Source of the DNA: Nocardia nova SH22a
GTDB taxonomy: Bacteria; Actinomycetota; Actinomycetes; Mycobacteriales; Mycobacteriaceae
Reading direction: 5' to 3'
NCBI RefSeq assembly: GCF_000523235.1
Contig: NZ_CP006850.1
Span: 5,952,001-6,016,000 of the forward strand
Length of the DNA: 64,000 nucleotides
The translations under genes and the position numbers were made by a program. Under the pieces are notes generated by a model. That model made no database searches and had not been told where the DNA came from. It saw only the letters and a program-made list of their open reading frames with translations. Positions 6,696-15,294 of this stretch are shown piece after piece (the stretch's first letter is position 1; each line of letters begins with the position of its first letter).

Positions 6696-9389
6696 ATGGC
6701 GAGCAAGACGGCAGGCGGTGCGACCAGCGCCGTCGCCGCGTCCACGCATGCGGCGTGTGCGCGGTTCCGGGGTACCGACCCGCTGGTGGTCGGCCGCACC
6801 CGCCGCACGCTCGCCGCCGATATCGGTTTCGCCGACGATTCGGGCCGCATTCCGGAGGCACGCTGGCTGCGGGCGATGACCTTCGAACATCTGGTGCGCG
6901 ACGAGAAGTTCGTGAGCGAGATCGCCACCACGACCGTGGGACGGCTGGGGCTGGATCGCCCGGCCTCGGTGGTGACCGCGAACGCGCTTGTGCACCTGGA
7001 CAAGACGGCCACCCTGCTGGCACAGGCCCACGACCGCGCGCTCGCCGACGGAGCCGCGACCCTGATCCACGGCCTGGCGATCCCCTTCCCCGGCTTCGAG
7101 GAGGATCAGGCCACCGAGGTCAAACCCGATTTCGCCGTGGTGGCCCCCGCGTCCGCCGACCGGACCTGGCTGATCATCGGCGATGCCAAGGATTACGAGC
7201 GGGTGCGGTCGCGAATCCAGGACGCGCGGCTGCTGAAGGGCTTCCTGCAGGTCGCGCTCGGCGCCGAGGCAGCCGCGGCCTGGGCGCGCCGACCGGCGGG
7301 AATGGATGTGCACGGCCACGGAGTGCTGGCGGTGCCGCGCAATGCCTTCCTGCAGCCCGGCGCGCTGGTCGAGCGGCTCGACGATCATCGGGCCGAGGTC
7401 CGGATGCGGGTGGCCGAGCGGCGGCTCGAGGCCGAGCTGCGGCCCTACGACGAGTCGCAGGATCTGCGGCGGTACGTCGGACATCTGCGCTCGACGTTCG
7501 ATCCCGCGAGCTGCCCGACGTGCACGCTGTTCTCGTTCTGCCGCAACGAACTTCGCACGTCGGGCGATCCCGCCGATCTGCTGGTCGAACTCGGGATCGC
7601 CGCCGACGTCCGCCCGCAGCTGATCGGCCTCCTCGACGGCACCGGCGGCGGCGAGAAGGCGCCCGCGTCCATCGTCGCCAATGTCGTCGCGACCCGCGAC
7701 GGGATCGCGCAACCGACCGGCCAGCGACGTATCGATCCGGCGGGGTTGCCGGGCACCGTCAATGTGGTGATCGCCAAATCCGACACCGCCGCGCTCGGCA
7801 TCCACGGAATCGCGGTGCAGCGGGTCACCGCCGCCGGCCGAGAACCGTGGCAGGTCACCGTTTTCCGGGATCGCCAGTCCTCACCGCAGACCCGGCGGGA
7901 GGTGATGCGCCTGCTCGGCGGCGTCCTGGACGAGGCGATGGGCGCACAGCGCGAGGCGAATCCGGAGGCGCCGGGCCCGGTCCATCTGGTGGTGCCGGAC
8001 CCCTCCACTGCCGATGTGCTCGCCTCGATCGCCGACAACCTCGCCGGTATCGAACTCAGCCGCTTGCGGTGGGAACACGACCGCGCGCAGGGCCGCACGC
8101 CCCTGACCTTCGACGGTGAACCCGCGGAGATCCCGCCCGCACTCGCCGACACCGCGCGCGTGGCGGTGTCGTTCCTGCTCGAGGAGGATCGGGCGCGGGC
8201 GCTCGAATTGCGTTCGCCCGTAGTCGATCTGCGCGAGGCGCTGGCACGTCACATCGTCGCCGGTGGACCGGCCGTCGCCGCGCAGCGATTGGACTATCTG
8301 GTCGGGTGGGCCGAGGCGGATCGGCTGGACGCGCGCGCGTTCGAGGACCGTATCGAAGCCGCCGAGCACACTCCGGGCGCGCGATCGACGAGCCGCCGAT
8401 CGGATGCCATCCACACCGCACTGGTCGGCTCCCACGGTGCGCCGGCCGATCCGGACGCGTACGACCGGCTGGTCACCGAGGAACTGGGCTACAAATGCTC
8501 GATCCTGGACCGTGCCCTGGACATCCTCGAGAAGGTGCCGGATTCCGCGCTGCGCGAGGTGCACCGAGCGATCGAGGCCGATGCGCAGGCGGTGTGGCGG
8601 CGGCGACTGGCCCTGCACGCCTCGGATCTCGTGCGGTTCGGGCGCACCTATCGGCACTGGCGCAATTCGCTGGTGCCGGTGATCGAGAGCGACGGGAAAT
8701 GCCGGGATCAGCTTCTCGCACTGGGTAATCCGCAGATCGCCTCCGATCGGGCCGCGGCGGCCGGTGACCGGTCGATCGCCGAGGCGACCGTGGTGCGGGT
8801 GGATCCGCTCGTACTGCGGGTCGGGTCCCGGCGGATCGGCGACGAATCCCGGATCGTGCTGTTGCATGTCAACGGCGATCCCTGTGTCGAGCGCCCGGAT
8901 GTCGAACTGGCCGTGCAGAAGGGCAGTTTCAAGTTCACCGGTCTGCCGATCGGCCCGCTGTCGAGCACCGGCGAGGAGCGGCAGTTCGAGTGGGCGCCGC
9001 TGAGCGTCCCGGAGTTGTCGGCCGGTGACCGGCTGATCGTCGCCGATTTCGAATGGTTCTCGAAGAACAAGACGTACAAGGCCCTCAACGTCACCCGGCC
9101 CAAACCCGACGAGATCTCCTCACCCAAGCCCACCTGCGAACCCGGTTCCTACGCCGAGGATCCCGACGCCCACCAGTACTGCTGCCGTCCGCACGAGAAC
9201 TACGAGGCGGACTGGGCCGACGAACTCGCCGAACGACGCGAGCGCGGCGAACTCAACCCACAGACCTGGCCGCCGGTGGTCGACGCGGACGCGTTCGAGG
9301 TCACGGCCTCCGGTGCGCCGACCGCGAATTCGGCCGCCGCACCGGATGATCCGGTGCCCGACCACCTGACGATGGACGACCTGGAATGA
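6696..9389 (+). CDS. RecB-like Fe-S nuclease (TM0106/Dna2-Cas4-like), 897 aa
   Basis: Residues about 1-290 form a PD-(D/E)XK nuclease: KPDFAVV (D145), GDAKDYE (D163, K165) and a following LLKGFLQVALGA helix like the RecB Q-motif. Four cysteines, C21 and then C273-x2-C276-x5-C282, match the one-plus-three iron staple of AddB, Cas4 and Dna2 that holds a 4Fe-4S cluster. The middle (about 300-700) has no motif I can name. The C-terminus has a second Cys cluster (PTCEPGSYAED, then HQYCCRPHENYEADW). Its stop overlaps the helicase start by ATGA, so the two are co-translated and probably form one complex acting on DNA. Role in repair or phage defence is inference. Confidence 0.88.
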   Translation: MASKTAGGATSAVAASTHAACARFRGTDPLVVGRTRRTLAADIGFADDSGRIPEARWLRAMTFEHLVRDEKFVSEIATTTVGRLGLDRPASVVTANALVHLDKTATLLAQAHDRALADGAATLIHGLAIPFPGFEEDQATEVKPDFAVVAPASADRTWLIIGDAKDYERVRSRIQDARLLKGFLQVALGAEAAAAWARRPAGMDVHGHGVLAVPRNAFLQPGALVERLDDHRAEVRMRVAERRLEAELRPYDESQDLRRYVGHLRSTFDPASCPTCTLFSFCRNELRTSGDPADLLVELGIAADVRPQLIGLLDGTGGGEKAPASIVANVVATRDGIAQPTGQRRIDPAGLPGTVNVVIAKSDTAALGIHGIAVQRVTAAGREPWQVTVFRDRQSSPQTRREVMRLLGGVLDEAMGAQREANPEAPGPVHLVVPDPSTADVLASIADNLAGIELSRLRWEHDRAQGRTPLTFDGEPAEIPPALADTARVAVSFLLEEDRARALELRSPVVDLREALARHIVAGGPAVAAQRLDYLVGWAEADRLDARAFEDRIEAAEHTPGARSTSRRSDAIHTALVGSHGAPADPDAYDRLVTEELGYKCSILDRALDILEKVPDSALREVHRAIEADAQAVWRRRLALHASDLVRFGRTYRHWRNSLVPVIESDGKCRDQLLALGNPQIASDRAAAAGDRSIAEATVVRVDPLVLRVGSRRIGDESRIVLLHVNGDPCVERPDVELAVQKGSFKFTGLPIGPLSSTGEERQFEWAPLSVPELSAGDRLIVADFEWFSKNKTYKALNVTRPKPDEISSPKPTCEPGSYAEDPDAHQYCCRPHENYEADWADELAERRERGELNPQTWPPVVDADAFEVTASGAPTANSAAAPDDPVPDHLTMDDLE

Positions 9390-10903
9390 CGATCGAATTC
9401 ATTCAGCCGCGGCAGCGGCACACCGCACGCGTGCATCACGCGCGAGCGGCGGCCGGTAACGCGGCGGTCGCCGACGAGGCCGCCGGGGTGCTGCGTGATG
9501 CCCTGTCCGGGACCGAGGACGTGGCTCGGATTCTGATCAAAGCGGCTGCGGGAGCGGGCAAGTCGTTCGTGCTGGCGCGGCTGGTGGCCGATGCCGTCGA
9601 GCATCCGCGGTGCACTCGGGTGGCGATCGTCGCCTTCACCAACAAGCAGATCCATCCGCTGGCGAAATCCATCGGGCGCAGTCTCGGCAAGGACCGGGTG
9701 TGCTTGTTCGTGTCCAAGGAGCGGGTCGCCGATGTGCCCGAGGACAGCGCCGCGCATGCGACGGTCGCCACGAAGACCGCTGATATTCCGGCGCAGTGCG
9801 TGGTCGTCATCTCCACCTCGCACAAGCTCGGGGCGATGGGTGAGGCGAATCGACTGCGCGAACACCTCGGTCCGTCCCGGCACGAGGATTTCGTGTTCGA
9901 CGCGCTGTTCGTCGACGAGGCGTGGCAGTTGCCGCATCATCTGTTCGACAAGGTCGCGAAGTTCGCGCCGATCACGGTGGGGGTCGGTGATGTGGGGCAG
10001 CTGCCGCCGCTCGAGGTCGGCACGAATCCGTGGCGCGGCGACCCCGGTTACAACCCGTATCGGGCCTGGCCCACCGACTTCGACGGGGATGAGCGCACCT
10101 GGTCGGTGGAGCTCCCGGCGGTGTGGCGTCCGGCCGCCGGGCATCTCGATCTGTGGCGGGCGTTCTACCCCGAGTGGGGTGAGCTCGATTGTGTCGCGGC
10201 TCCGGGTGATCGGCGGCTCGTGGTCGGCCCGGGGATGCCCGATCCGGTCGCCCGGATCTGGGAGCAGGTCGGGACCGGCGTGCCGACGCTGCTCGAGATC
10301 GACGGACTGCCGGATCCGGAGGCGGCCGATGTGGACCTTCCGCTGATGCAGGCCGTCGAGTCACTGCTCGATGCTCTGCTCTGCGCGGGCTTTTCGCTCG
10401 AACACGCCGAGTACGACGGCACCGGGACCCCGACGGGCAGGGTTCTCACCTCGCGGCCGGGCGACCACGGCGGCGATCCCCTGATCACCATCCTCGCCAC
10501 CCGCAACCAGGCCGTGGACGACGCGACCGACGTCGTGGAGCGCCTGCGCGCCGGATACTCGCTCGACGACACCGACATCGTGGCGTCGACGGTCGACTCG
10601 TGGCAGGGCCAGACCAACGGGATCACCATCGCGATCCATCCCCTGAACTCGGCCGTGGCACTCGACGAATTCAATTCGGCCTTCGGGCGATTGGCCGTCA
10701 CCTGCACCCGCGCCACCCACGGACTGCTGATGGTGACGCGCCCCGGGCTCGGCGTGCTCCTCGGTGAATCCCCCGCCCGGCCCGGCACTCCGTTCGGCGA
10801 ACCCGGCAACCGGCAACTCCCCCGCCAGACCCACCAGCGCATCCTGGAAACCTTCGCCCGCGCAACCCTGCACTCGCACCGGCGGACCACGCCCGCCCGC
10901 TGA
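9386..10903 (+). CDS. Superfamily 1 helicase-like ATPase, 505 aa
   Basis: SF1 helicase motifs are readable in order: Walker A AAAGAGKS (53-60), Walker B DALFVDEAW (DE at 177-178), motif III GDVGQLPP (201-208), motif V STVDSWQGQTNG (401-412) and motif VI RLAVTCTRATHG (about 435-446, arginine finger R442). The layout is closest to Upf1/Dna2-type helicases. At 505 residues it is short, close to a bare motor with few extra domains. It overlaps the upstream Fe-S nuclease by four bases; together the pair carries the parts that Dna2 joins in one chain. No other repair gene is nearby. Confidence 0.88.
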   Translation: MTIEFIQPRQRHTARVHHARAAAGNAAVADEAAGVLRDALSGTEDVARILIKAAAGAGKSFVLARLVADAVEHPRCTRVAIVAFTNKQIHPLAKSIGRSLGKDRVCLFVSKERVADVPEDSAAHATVATKTADIPAQCVVVISTSHKLGAMGEANRLREHLGPSRHEDFVFDALFVDEAWQLPHHLFDKVAKFAPITVGVGDVGQLPPLEVGTNPWRGDPGYNPYRAWPTDFDGDERTWSVELPAVWRPAAGHLDLWRAFYPEWGELDCVAAPGDRRLVVGPGMPDPVARIWEQVGTGVPTLLEIDGLPDPEAADVDLPLMQAVESLLDALLCAGFSLEHAEYDGTGTPTGRVLTSRPGDHGGDPLITILATRNQAVDDATDVVERLRAGYSLDDTDIVASTVDSWQGQTNGITIAIHPLNSAVALDEFNSAFGRLAVTCTRATHGLLMVTRPGLGVLLGESPARPGTPFGEPGNRQLPRQTHQRILETFARATLHSHRRTTPAR

Positions 10904-11026
10904 GCGTGGCGACAGGTCGCCTGTTCGGAACCCTCCGCGCCCTCATGCCGGGCCGGTGACCGCTCGACGTCTGTAATACTCGATTCCAGGACGCGCCGAG
11001 GGGAGCGTCGAGGGAGGGGTCCATCC

Positions 11027-11950
11027 ATGAGAATTCGTCCGGCACTACTCGTCGCGGGAGCGGTACTGATGCTGTCCGCCTGCGGAGCCGAGCAAGGCCA
11101 CCCGATCACGGAGACGGCGGCCACCTCCTCGGGCAACTGTCCGGGGTGCGGCGCGCGCATCGAGTACACGTACTCACACGTGGACGGCACCGCGGTCGAG
11201 GCCGCGGATCTGGACCGACCACGGCAGATGATCGCGGAACGTCTGGCCGCACACGGTATCGACGGCAAGGTGACGATCGACGGCAGCCGTGTCGTGGCGG
11301 AATTGCACGACGATGACGGCACGGGCGCAACGGAATTCGGCCGGGTGCCGAGAATGGACATCAGATCCGTGTTGAGTTCCCTGCCCGCCACCGCGGCGGA
11401 CGGAACCAGCGGTACCGCGACCGCCACCGCGTCGCCGACACCGTCCGGCGACGGCGGAGCCGACGATGCCGATCCGCGCCGACAGAGCGCCCAGATCGGA
11501 GCCCAGCAGAGCGCGTTGCAGGCGCTGGACTGCACTCGACCGGACCCGCTGCGAGGACGAGACGACCCCGCACGCCCTCTGGTCACGTGTAGTTCCGACG
11601 GAACCCAGAAGTACGTTCTCGGTCCCAGCCTCATGGACGGAACCGACATCGCCGAGTCCACGGCGACGGCCGATCACGATGCCAACAGCGTCATGCTGAG
11701 GTTCAAGTCCGCGGACAAGTGGGCGCACCTGACCGAGAGCCAGCTGTACCAGCAGATCGCCTTCACCGTCGACACCGCCGTGATCAGCGCCCCGACCGTT
11801 CAGACGGGGCCCCAGCTGGGCGGGATCACCTCGATCACCGGGCATTTCACCACCGACGAAGCGAAGGAACTCGCCCGCGCCATCGAACGATCGGCGTCAC
11901 CGCTGCGGGTCTCGGCGGCCGTGACCGAAGTGAGCAGGCCGACACGGTGA
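11027..11950 (+). CDS. Lipoprotein with SecD-like P1 head domain
   Basis: 307 residues. A signal peptide ends in the lipobox LSAC with lipidated C19, so the protein is anchored outside the membrane. Residues about 205-300 match the head subdomain of the SecD P1 domain: KYVLGPSLMDGTDI, then DTAVISAPTVQ, GGITSITGHFTTDEAKELA. The transmembrane part of SecD is absent. A central Ser/Thr/Gly/Ala-rich linker (about 125-160) joins it to an N-terminal part resembling the P1 base. Free-standing SecD P1-like lipoproteins occur in Nocardia-type genomes; their function is not established to my knowledge. It may aid late steps of secretion, but that is inference. Confidence 0.85.
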   Translation: MRIRPALLVAGAVLMLSACGAEQGHPITETAATSSGNCPGCGARIEYTYSHVDGTAVEAADLDRPRQMIAERLAAHGIDGKVTIDGSRVVAELHDDDGTGATEFGRVPRMDIRSVLSSLPATAADGTSGTATATASPTPSGDGGADDADPRRQSAQIGAQQSALQALDCTRPDPLRGRDDPARPLVTCSSDGTQKYVLGPSLMDGTDIAESTATADHDANSVMLRFKSADKWAHLTESQLYQQIAFTVDTAVISAPTVQTGPQLGGITSITGHFTTDEAKELARAIERSASPLRVSAAVTEVSRPTR

Positions 11951-11951
11951 T

Positions 11952-12242
11952 TCACGCGTCCGGCTCGGTCGCCGCCCCAGGCCTCCGACGCAGCACCACC
12001 CACACGGCGATGCGGTAGGCGATCACGGCCGGAACGACGATCAGCAAGAGCAGGCGCAGCCCGACGACCGCCGCGCCGACCGCGAGATAGGCGAGTCCCG
12101 GTCCGTCGGGTGAGCCGAAGCCGTGCCGCGCCGACAGCGCGGCCAGCACCGGGTGCAGGACCAGATACAGCACGAGCAGGATCAGCGGGATGCGGATCGG
12201 GCGCAGGCCGGTGAGCAATCGGCGCGGGTCGGGACGTGTCAT
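11952..12242 (-). CDS. Small membrane protein, 96 aa
   Basis: Starts at the ATG at 12242, which overlaps the TGA of the upstream gene (ATGA), so it is translationally coupled to it. Two strongly hydrophobic helices are visible (IPLILLVLYLVLHPVLAAL and LGLRLLLLIVVPAVIAYRIAV-like), with a basic end after the second. I do not recognise the family. Its fixed pairing with the 395-residue membrane-anchored protein suggests they act together at the membrane. Confidence 0.75.
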   Translation of the reverse strand: MTRPDPRRLLTGLRPIRIPLILLVLYLVLHPVLAALSARHGFGSPDGPGLAYLAVGAAVVGLRLLLLIVVPAVIAYRIAVWVVLRRRPGAATEPDA

Positions 12243-13426
12243 CGCGCCAGCTCCGGGCCGGAGGTGAGGAAGGCCAGCAGCAGCGCGTTGCCGACCACCC
12301 CACCGGTGGCGAAACGCAGGCGGTGGCCGCTGCGCAGGGGCAGGCCGACGAGATTCGCGGTGCGGAACAGGCGGGTGAACGTATCGCGGTGTCCGAAGGC
12401 GCGGGCCGGGGCGAGGGCGAAACCGGTGGCGGACACCGAGATTCCGAGAATCACCGGACCGCTGTCCATATCGCCGGAGCCGCTGTGACCGGGGCCGTAT
12501 TCGTGAATCGCGCCGAAACCGAGGAGGTTTCGCTCCTGCCGGAACGCTCCGTCCGCCAGCTGTCCGGCGAGAGCGCGATCGGCGAAACCGGCGTAGTAGG
12601 CGGCCAGCCCGGTACCGGAGGCGCGCGGGGCGTCCTGCGCCCGGCCGTCGGTGCCCATGCGCTGGACGACCAGCTCGGTGTCCCGGTCGATCTGGACCGC
12701 GCGGACCTGCCGTGCCCAGTGTGCCAGCACCGCGGAGTGATCGGCGCCGGTCGCCCGGCCCTGCACCGCGATCGCCGCCGCCACGGCCGCCACATCGGTC
12801 GGATACGCGCGCCCGGGGTAGGTGTCGATCAGCGCGGTCGGCGAGGCGAGCAGGCGGCGCTCGAAGGACGCGACGATCGCGTCCAGTTCCCGGGCCAGGC
12901 CGGGCGGGAATGCCGGATCGACCAGCCGCGCCATACCGAGCGCGAGTGCGGGATAGGACAGATAGGCGTGGCCGTGCGGGCTGTCGAGACGGGCCGTGCC
13001 GTCCTCGTGCCAGGCATCGGTGAACACCGTGCGCATCTCGGGCAACAGGCTCTTGGCCGCCGCGCGGGTCGCGACCGGTGCGTAGCGGTCGCGCCACTCG
13101 GGGTGCGCCAGCACCACCTGCGCCAGCCCCAGCGCCGTCATCTCGTGCGCGAGCAGTCCCCACATGCCGTCGAGCGCGCCGGATCCGGCCGCGCGCTGCC
13201 GATCGTCCTCGGATTCGAACGCCACCAGTTCCTCGGCGAGACCGCGCACCCGCGCCGGATCACCGCGATACCACGCGTCGGCCGCCCGTCCGCACCACCA
13301 GCGCGGTACCACGCACACCACGAGAATCGCCACGACGATACCGATCACGACGGCGATCGGACGTCGATGGTTCCTGCTCGACCCACCGGATCCGACGGGC
13401 TCGCCTGGGTCCGAGGGTGTTTCCAT
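12239..13426 (-). CDS. Membrane-anchored protein with alpha/alpha-barrel-like domain
   Basis: 395 residues: a short cytoplasmic N-terminus, one membrane anchor (about 24-43, IAVVIGIVVAILVVCVVP), then a large extracytoplasmic domain made of paired helices with aromatic turns (GMWGLLAHEMTALGLAQVVL, SPHGHAYLSYPALALGMARL, GTGLAAYYAGFADRAL, FGAIHEYGPG). The pattern recalls alpha/alpha-barrel enzymes such as the linalool dehydratase/isomerase-like group, but I see no motif that proves it. It is followed by an overlapping gene for a two-helix membrane protein. Function unknown. Confidence 0.78.
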   Translation of the reverse strand: METPSDPGEPVGSGGSSRNHRRPIAVVIGIVVAILVVCVVPRWWCGRAADAWYRGDPARVRGLAEELVAFESEDDRQRAAGSGALDGMWGLLAHEMTALGLAQVVLAHPEWRDRYAPVATRAAAKSLLPEMRTVFTDAWHEDGTARLDSPHGHAYLSYPALALGMARLVDPAFPPGLARELDAIVASFERRLLASPTALIDTYPGRAYPTDVAAVAAAIAVQGRATGADHSAVLAHWARQVRAVQIDRDTELVVQRMGTDGRAQDAPRASGTGLAAYYAGFADRALAGQLADGAFRQERNLLGFGAIHEYGPGHSGSGDMDSGPVILGISVSATGFALAPARAFGHRDTFTRLFRTANLVGLPLRSGHRLRFATGGVVGNALLLAFLTSGPELAR

Positions 13427-13521
13427 ACCTCACCGTACCGGTGGGCGAACCCGCGTCCGGCACGCGATACCCGGCGGAGATCCGCCACCATCGCTGCCCG
13501 GCGACCGCGCGGTCGGTGGAA

Positions 13522-14817
13522 TCATTCGGGCAGTGGGGGCAGCTCCAGGTTCGCGCGGAAGGTGGGGCCCGCGTACTCGGTGGCGACGATGCGGCGGCGG
13601 CGCAGTTCCGGGAGCAGGCCGTCGAGCAGGAAGTCGCGGTTTCGCGGGTCGTCCAGGCCGCCGAGGCCGATCACGTCGAGGACTCCGGCGTCGTAGCGTT
13701 CCTGGACGGCGTCGGCGAGTTGTTCGGGGGTGCCCGCGGCCGCCCAGTGGCCGGTGTCCTTGGCCGCGATGATCAACTGGCGCAACGTTTTCCCGGATCG
13801 GGCGAGGGCGGTGAAGATCTCCACCCGGCCGCGGCGGCGGTTCACCGATTCCACGTCCGGCAGCAGTGTCTCGGGGATCGGGCGGTCCAGCGGCAGCTCG
13901 GACAGGTCGATTCCGCCGCCGAGCATATCGGCCAGCGCATGCCGTCCCGCCTCGAAGTCGGTGGCCTCGGCGCGCTCGCGGACCAGCCGCCGGGCCTCCG
14001 CCTCGGTGGCGCCGTAGGTGGTGTGCAGGGAGCTGAAGATGTAGGGCAAGCCGTCGGCGCGGCCCAGTTCCGCGGCGCGGGTTCGAATCTTCTTCGTGTA
14101 GTCGACGGCGTCGTCGAGCGTGGCCAGCGAGGTGAACACGACCTCGGCGTGGCGGGCGCCCAGTTCCACTCCGCCCGCGGACTGTCCGGCCTGGAACTGA
14201 ACCGGGCGGCGCTGCGGTAGCGGCGGGATGTTCAGTGGGCCGCGCACGGTGAAATAGCGTCCGGTGTGATCGATGGGCCGCACCCGCTCCGCATCGAGAA
14301 CCGCACCGCCGTGGCCGTCCGGGGTGAGCGCGCCCGGATGCCAGCTGTCGAACAGCGCGTGCACCACCTCGAGGACCTCGCCCGCGCGGGCATAGCGTTC
14401 CTCGGGGCTCGGCAGTCCGGCCGTGCCGTAGTTCTCCTCACCGAGTGACGAGGTCACCGCGTTCCACGCCGACCGGCCGTTGCTGATGTGATCGAGCGTC
14501 CCGAACAGCCGCGCCAGATTGTAGGGATGATGGAAAGTCGTTGTGACGGTGGCGATCAGGCCGACATGTTCGGTTACGGCGGCGAGTGCGGACAGGAAGA
14601 TCAGCGGTTCCTGCGCGCCGATCGCACCCTGGGCGCCGAAACTCAGTAGATCCGCGGCGAACAGGGCGTCGAAACGATGTTCCTCGGCGAGCCGGGCGAC
14701 GGTGAGCGCGTCGTCGAGCGTGGAACGGCGCGGGTCGATCGCCGCGTCGTAGATCTTCGGTGAACCACTCACCCCGGTCACGATTTTCAGCGGTCGCCGC
14801 CCAGTCCTGCTGCCCAT
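13522..14817 (-). CDS. Luciferase-like flavin-dependent monooxygenase
   Basis: 431 residues from the ATG at 14817. Family hallmarks: RLFGTLDHISNGRSAWNAVT around residue 100-125, the GRYFTVRGPLNIPPLPQ segment, and QFQAGQSAGG. This is the NtaA/SnaA/DszA branch, needing FMNH2 from a separate reductase. It is the third such enzyme in the window. It follows a ferredoxin/flavoprotein pair on the same strand with a 138-base gap, so it may have its own promoter. A role in organosulfur or other heteroatom oxidation is inferred from the family, and the redox partner genes next door are compatible. Confidence 0.9.
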   Translation of the reverse strand: MGSRTGRRPLKIVTGVSGSPKIYDAAIDPRRSTLDDALTVARLAEEHRFDALFAADLLSFGAQGAIGAQEPLIFLSALAAVTEHVGLIATVTTTFHHPYNLARLFGTLDHISNGRSAWNAVTSSLGEENYGTAGLPSPEERYARAGEVLEVVHALFDSWHPGALTPDGHGGAVLDAERVRPIDHTGRYFTVRGPLNIPPLPQRRPVQFQAGQSAGGVELGARHAEVVFTSLATLDDAVDYTKKIRTRAAELGRADGLPYIFSSLHTTYGATEAEARRLVRERAEATDFEAGRHALADMLGGGIDLSELPLDRPIPETLLPDVESVNRRRGRVEIFTALARSGKTLRQLIIAAKDTGHWAAAGTPEQLADAVQERYDAGVLDVIGLGGLDDPRNRDFLLDGLLPELRRRRIVATEYAGPTFRANLELPPLPE

Positions 14818-14955
14818 ACTCCGACGGTATCGGCGGGGCGGGCGGCTCCCACCGGTTGCGCTCACCCGGATCGTTACCGACTGAAAGGGAATTATATTGC
14901 GGCACAGGGTGTTACGCGGCATCCTTCCTAGTTCGGCCGAACAGTGCCGGTGCCG

Positions 14956-15294
14956 TCAGTCGGCGGACATCCGCGGCGGCGGCCCCGGCGGGAGTTCGGG
15001 ACCGACCGCGGTCAGACTGCCCGGCCGCCGCCCCTTACCCCAGCCGATCTCACGCCGGTACGCGCCGATGTGCTCGTGCGGCACCGCCTGCCGCGGCGTC
15101 AGCGGCGTGGACTGCGGGTCGACATACAGCGCGTCGGCCGGACAGTACGCCTCGCACATGAAGCAGGTCTGGCAGTCGGATTGCCGTGCGATCACCGGGA
15201 TTCCGTCCTCGCCGCGTTCGAAGACGTTCGTCGGGCAGACCTCGACACACTTGTCACAGGCGATGCAGGCGGGCGCGTGGACGAGTTCGATCAT
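14956..15294 (-). CDS. Ferredoxin, two 4Fe-4S clusters
   Basis: 112 residues from the ATG at 15294. Two four-cysteine motifs are present, CIACDKCVEVCP near residues 10-21 and CQTCFMCEAYCP near 42-53, followed by a C-terminal tail of about 50 residues. This matches beta-subunit-like ferredoxins paired with fumarate-reductase/APS-reductase-type flavoproteins. The start codon overlaps the stop of that flavoprotein gene by one base, so the two are probably one electron-transfer unit. Confidence 0.92.
   Translation of the reverse strand: MIELVHAPACIACDKCVEVCPTNVFERGEDGIPVIARQSDCQTCFMCEAYCPADALYVDPQSTPLTPRQAVPHEHIGAYRREIGWGKGRRPGSLTAVGPELPPGPPPRMSAD

Noticed and set aside
12236..13696. 486-residue plus-strand open frame
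   Set aside because: Shadow of the membrane-anchored protein on the minus strand; no start signal and no fold.
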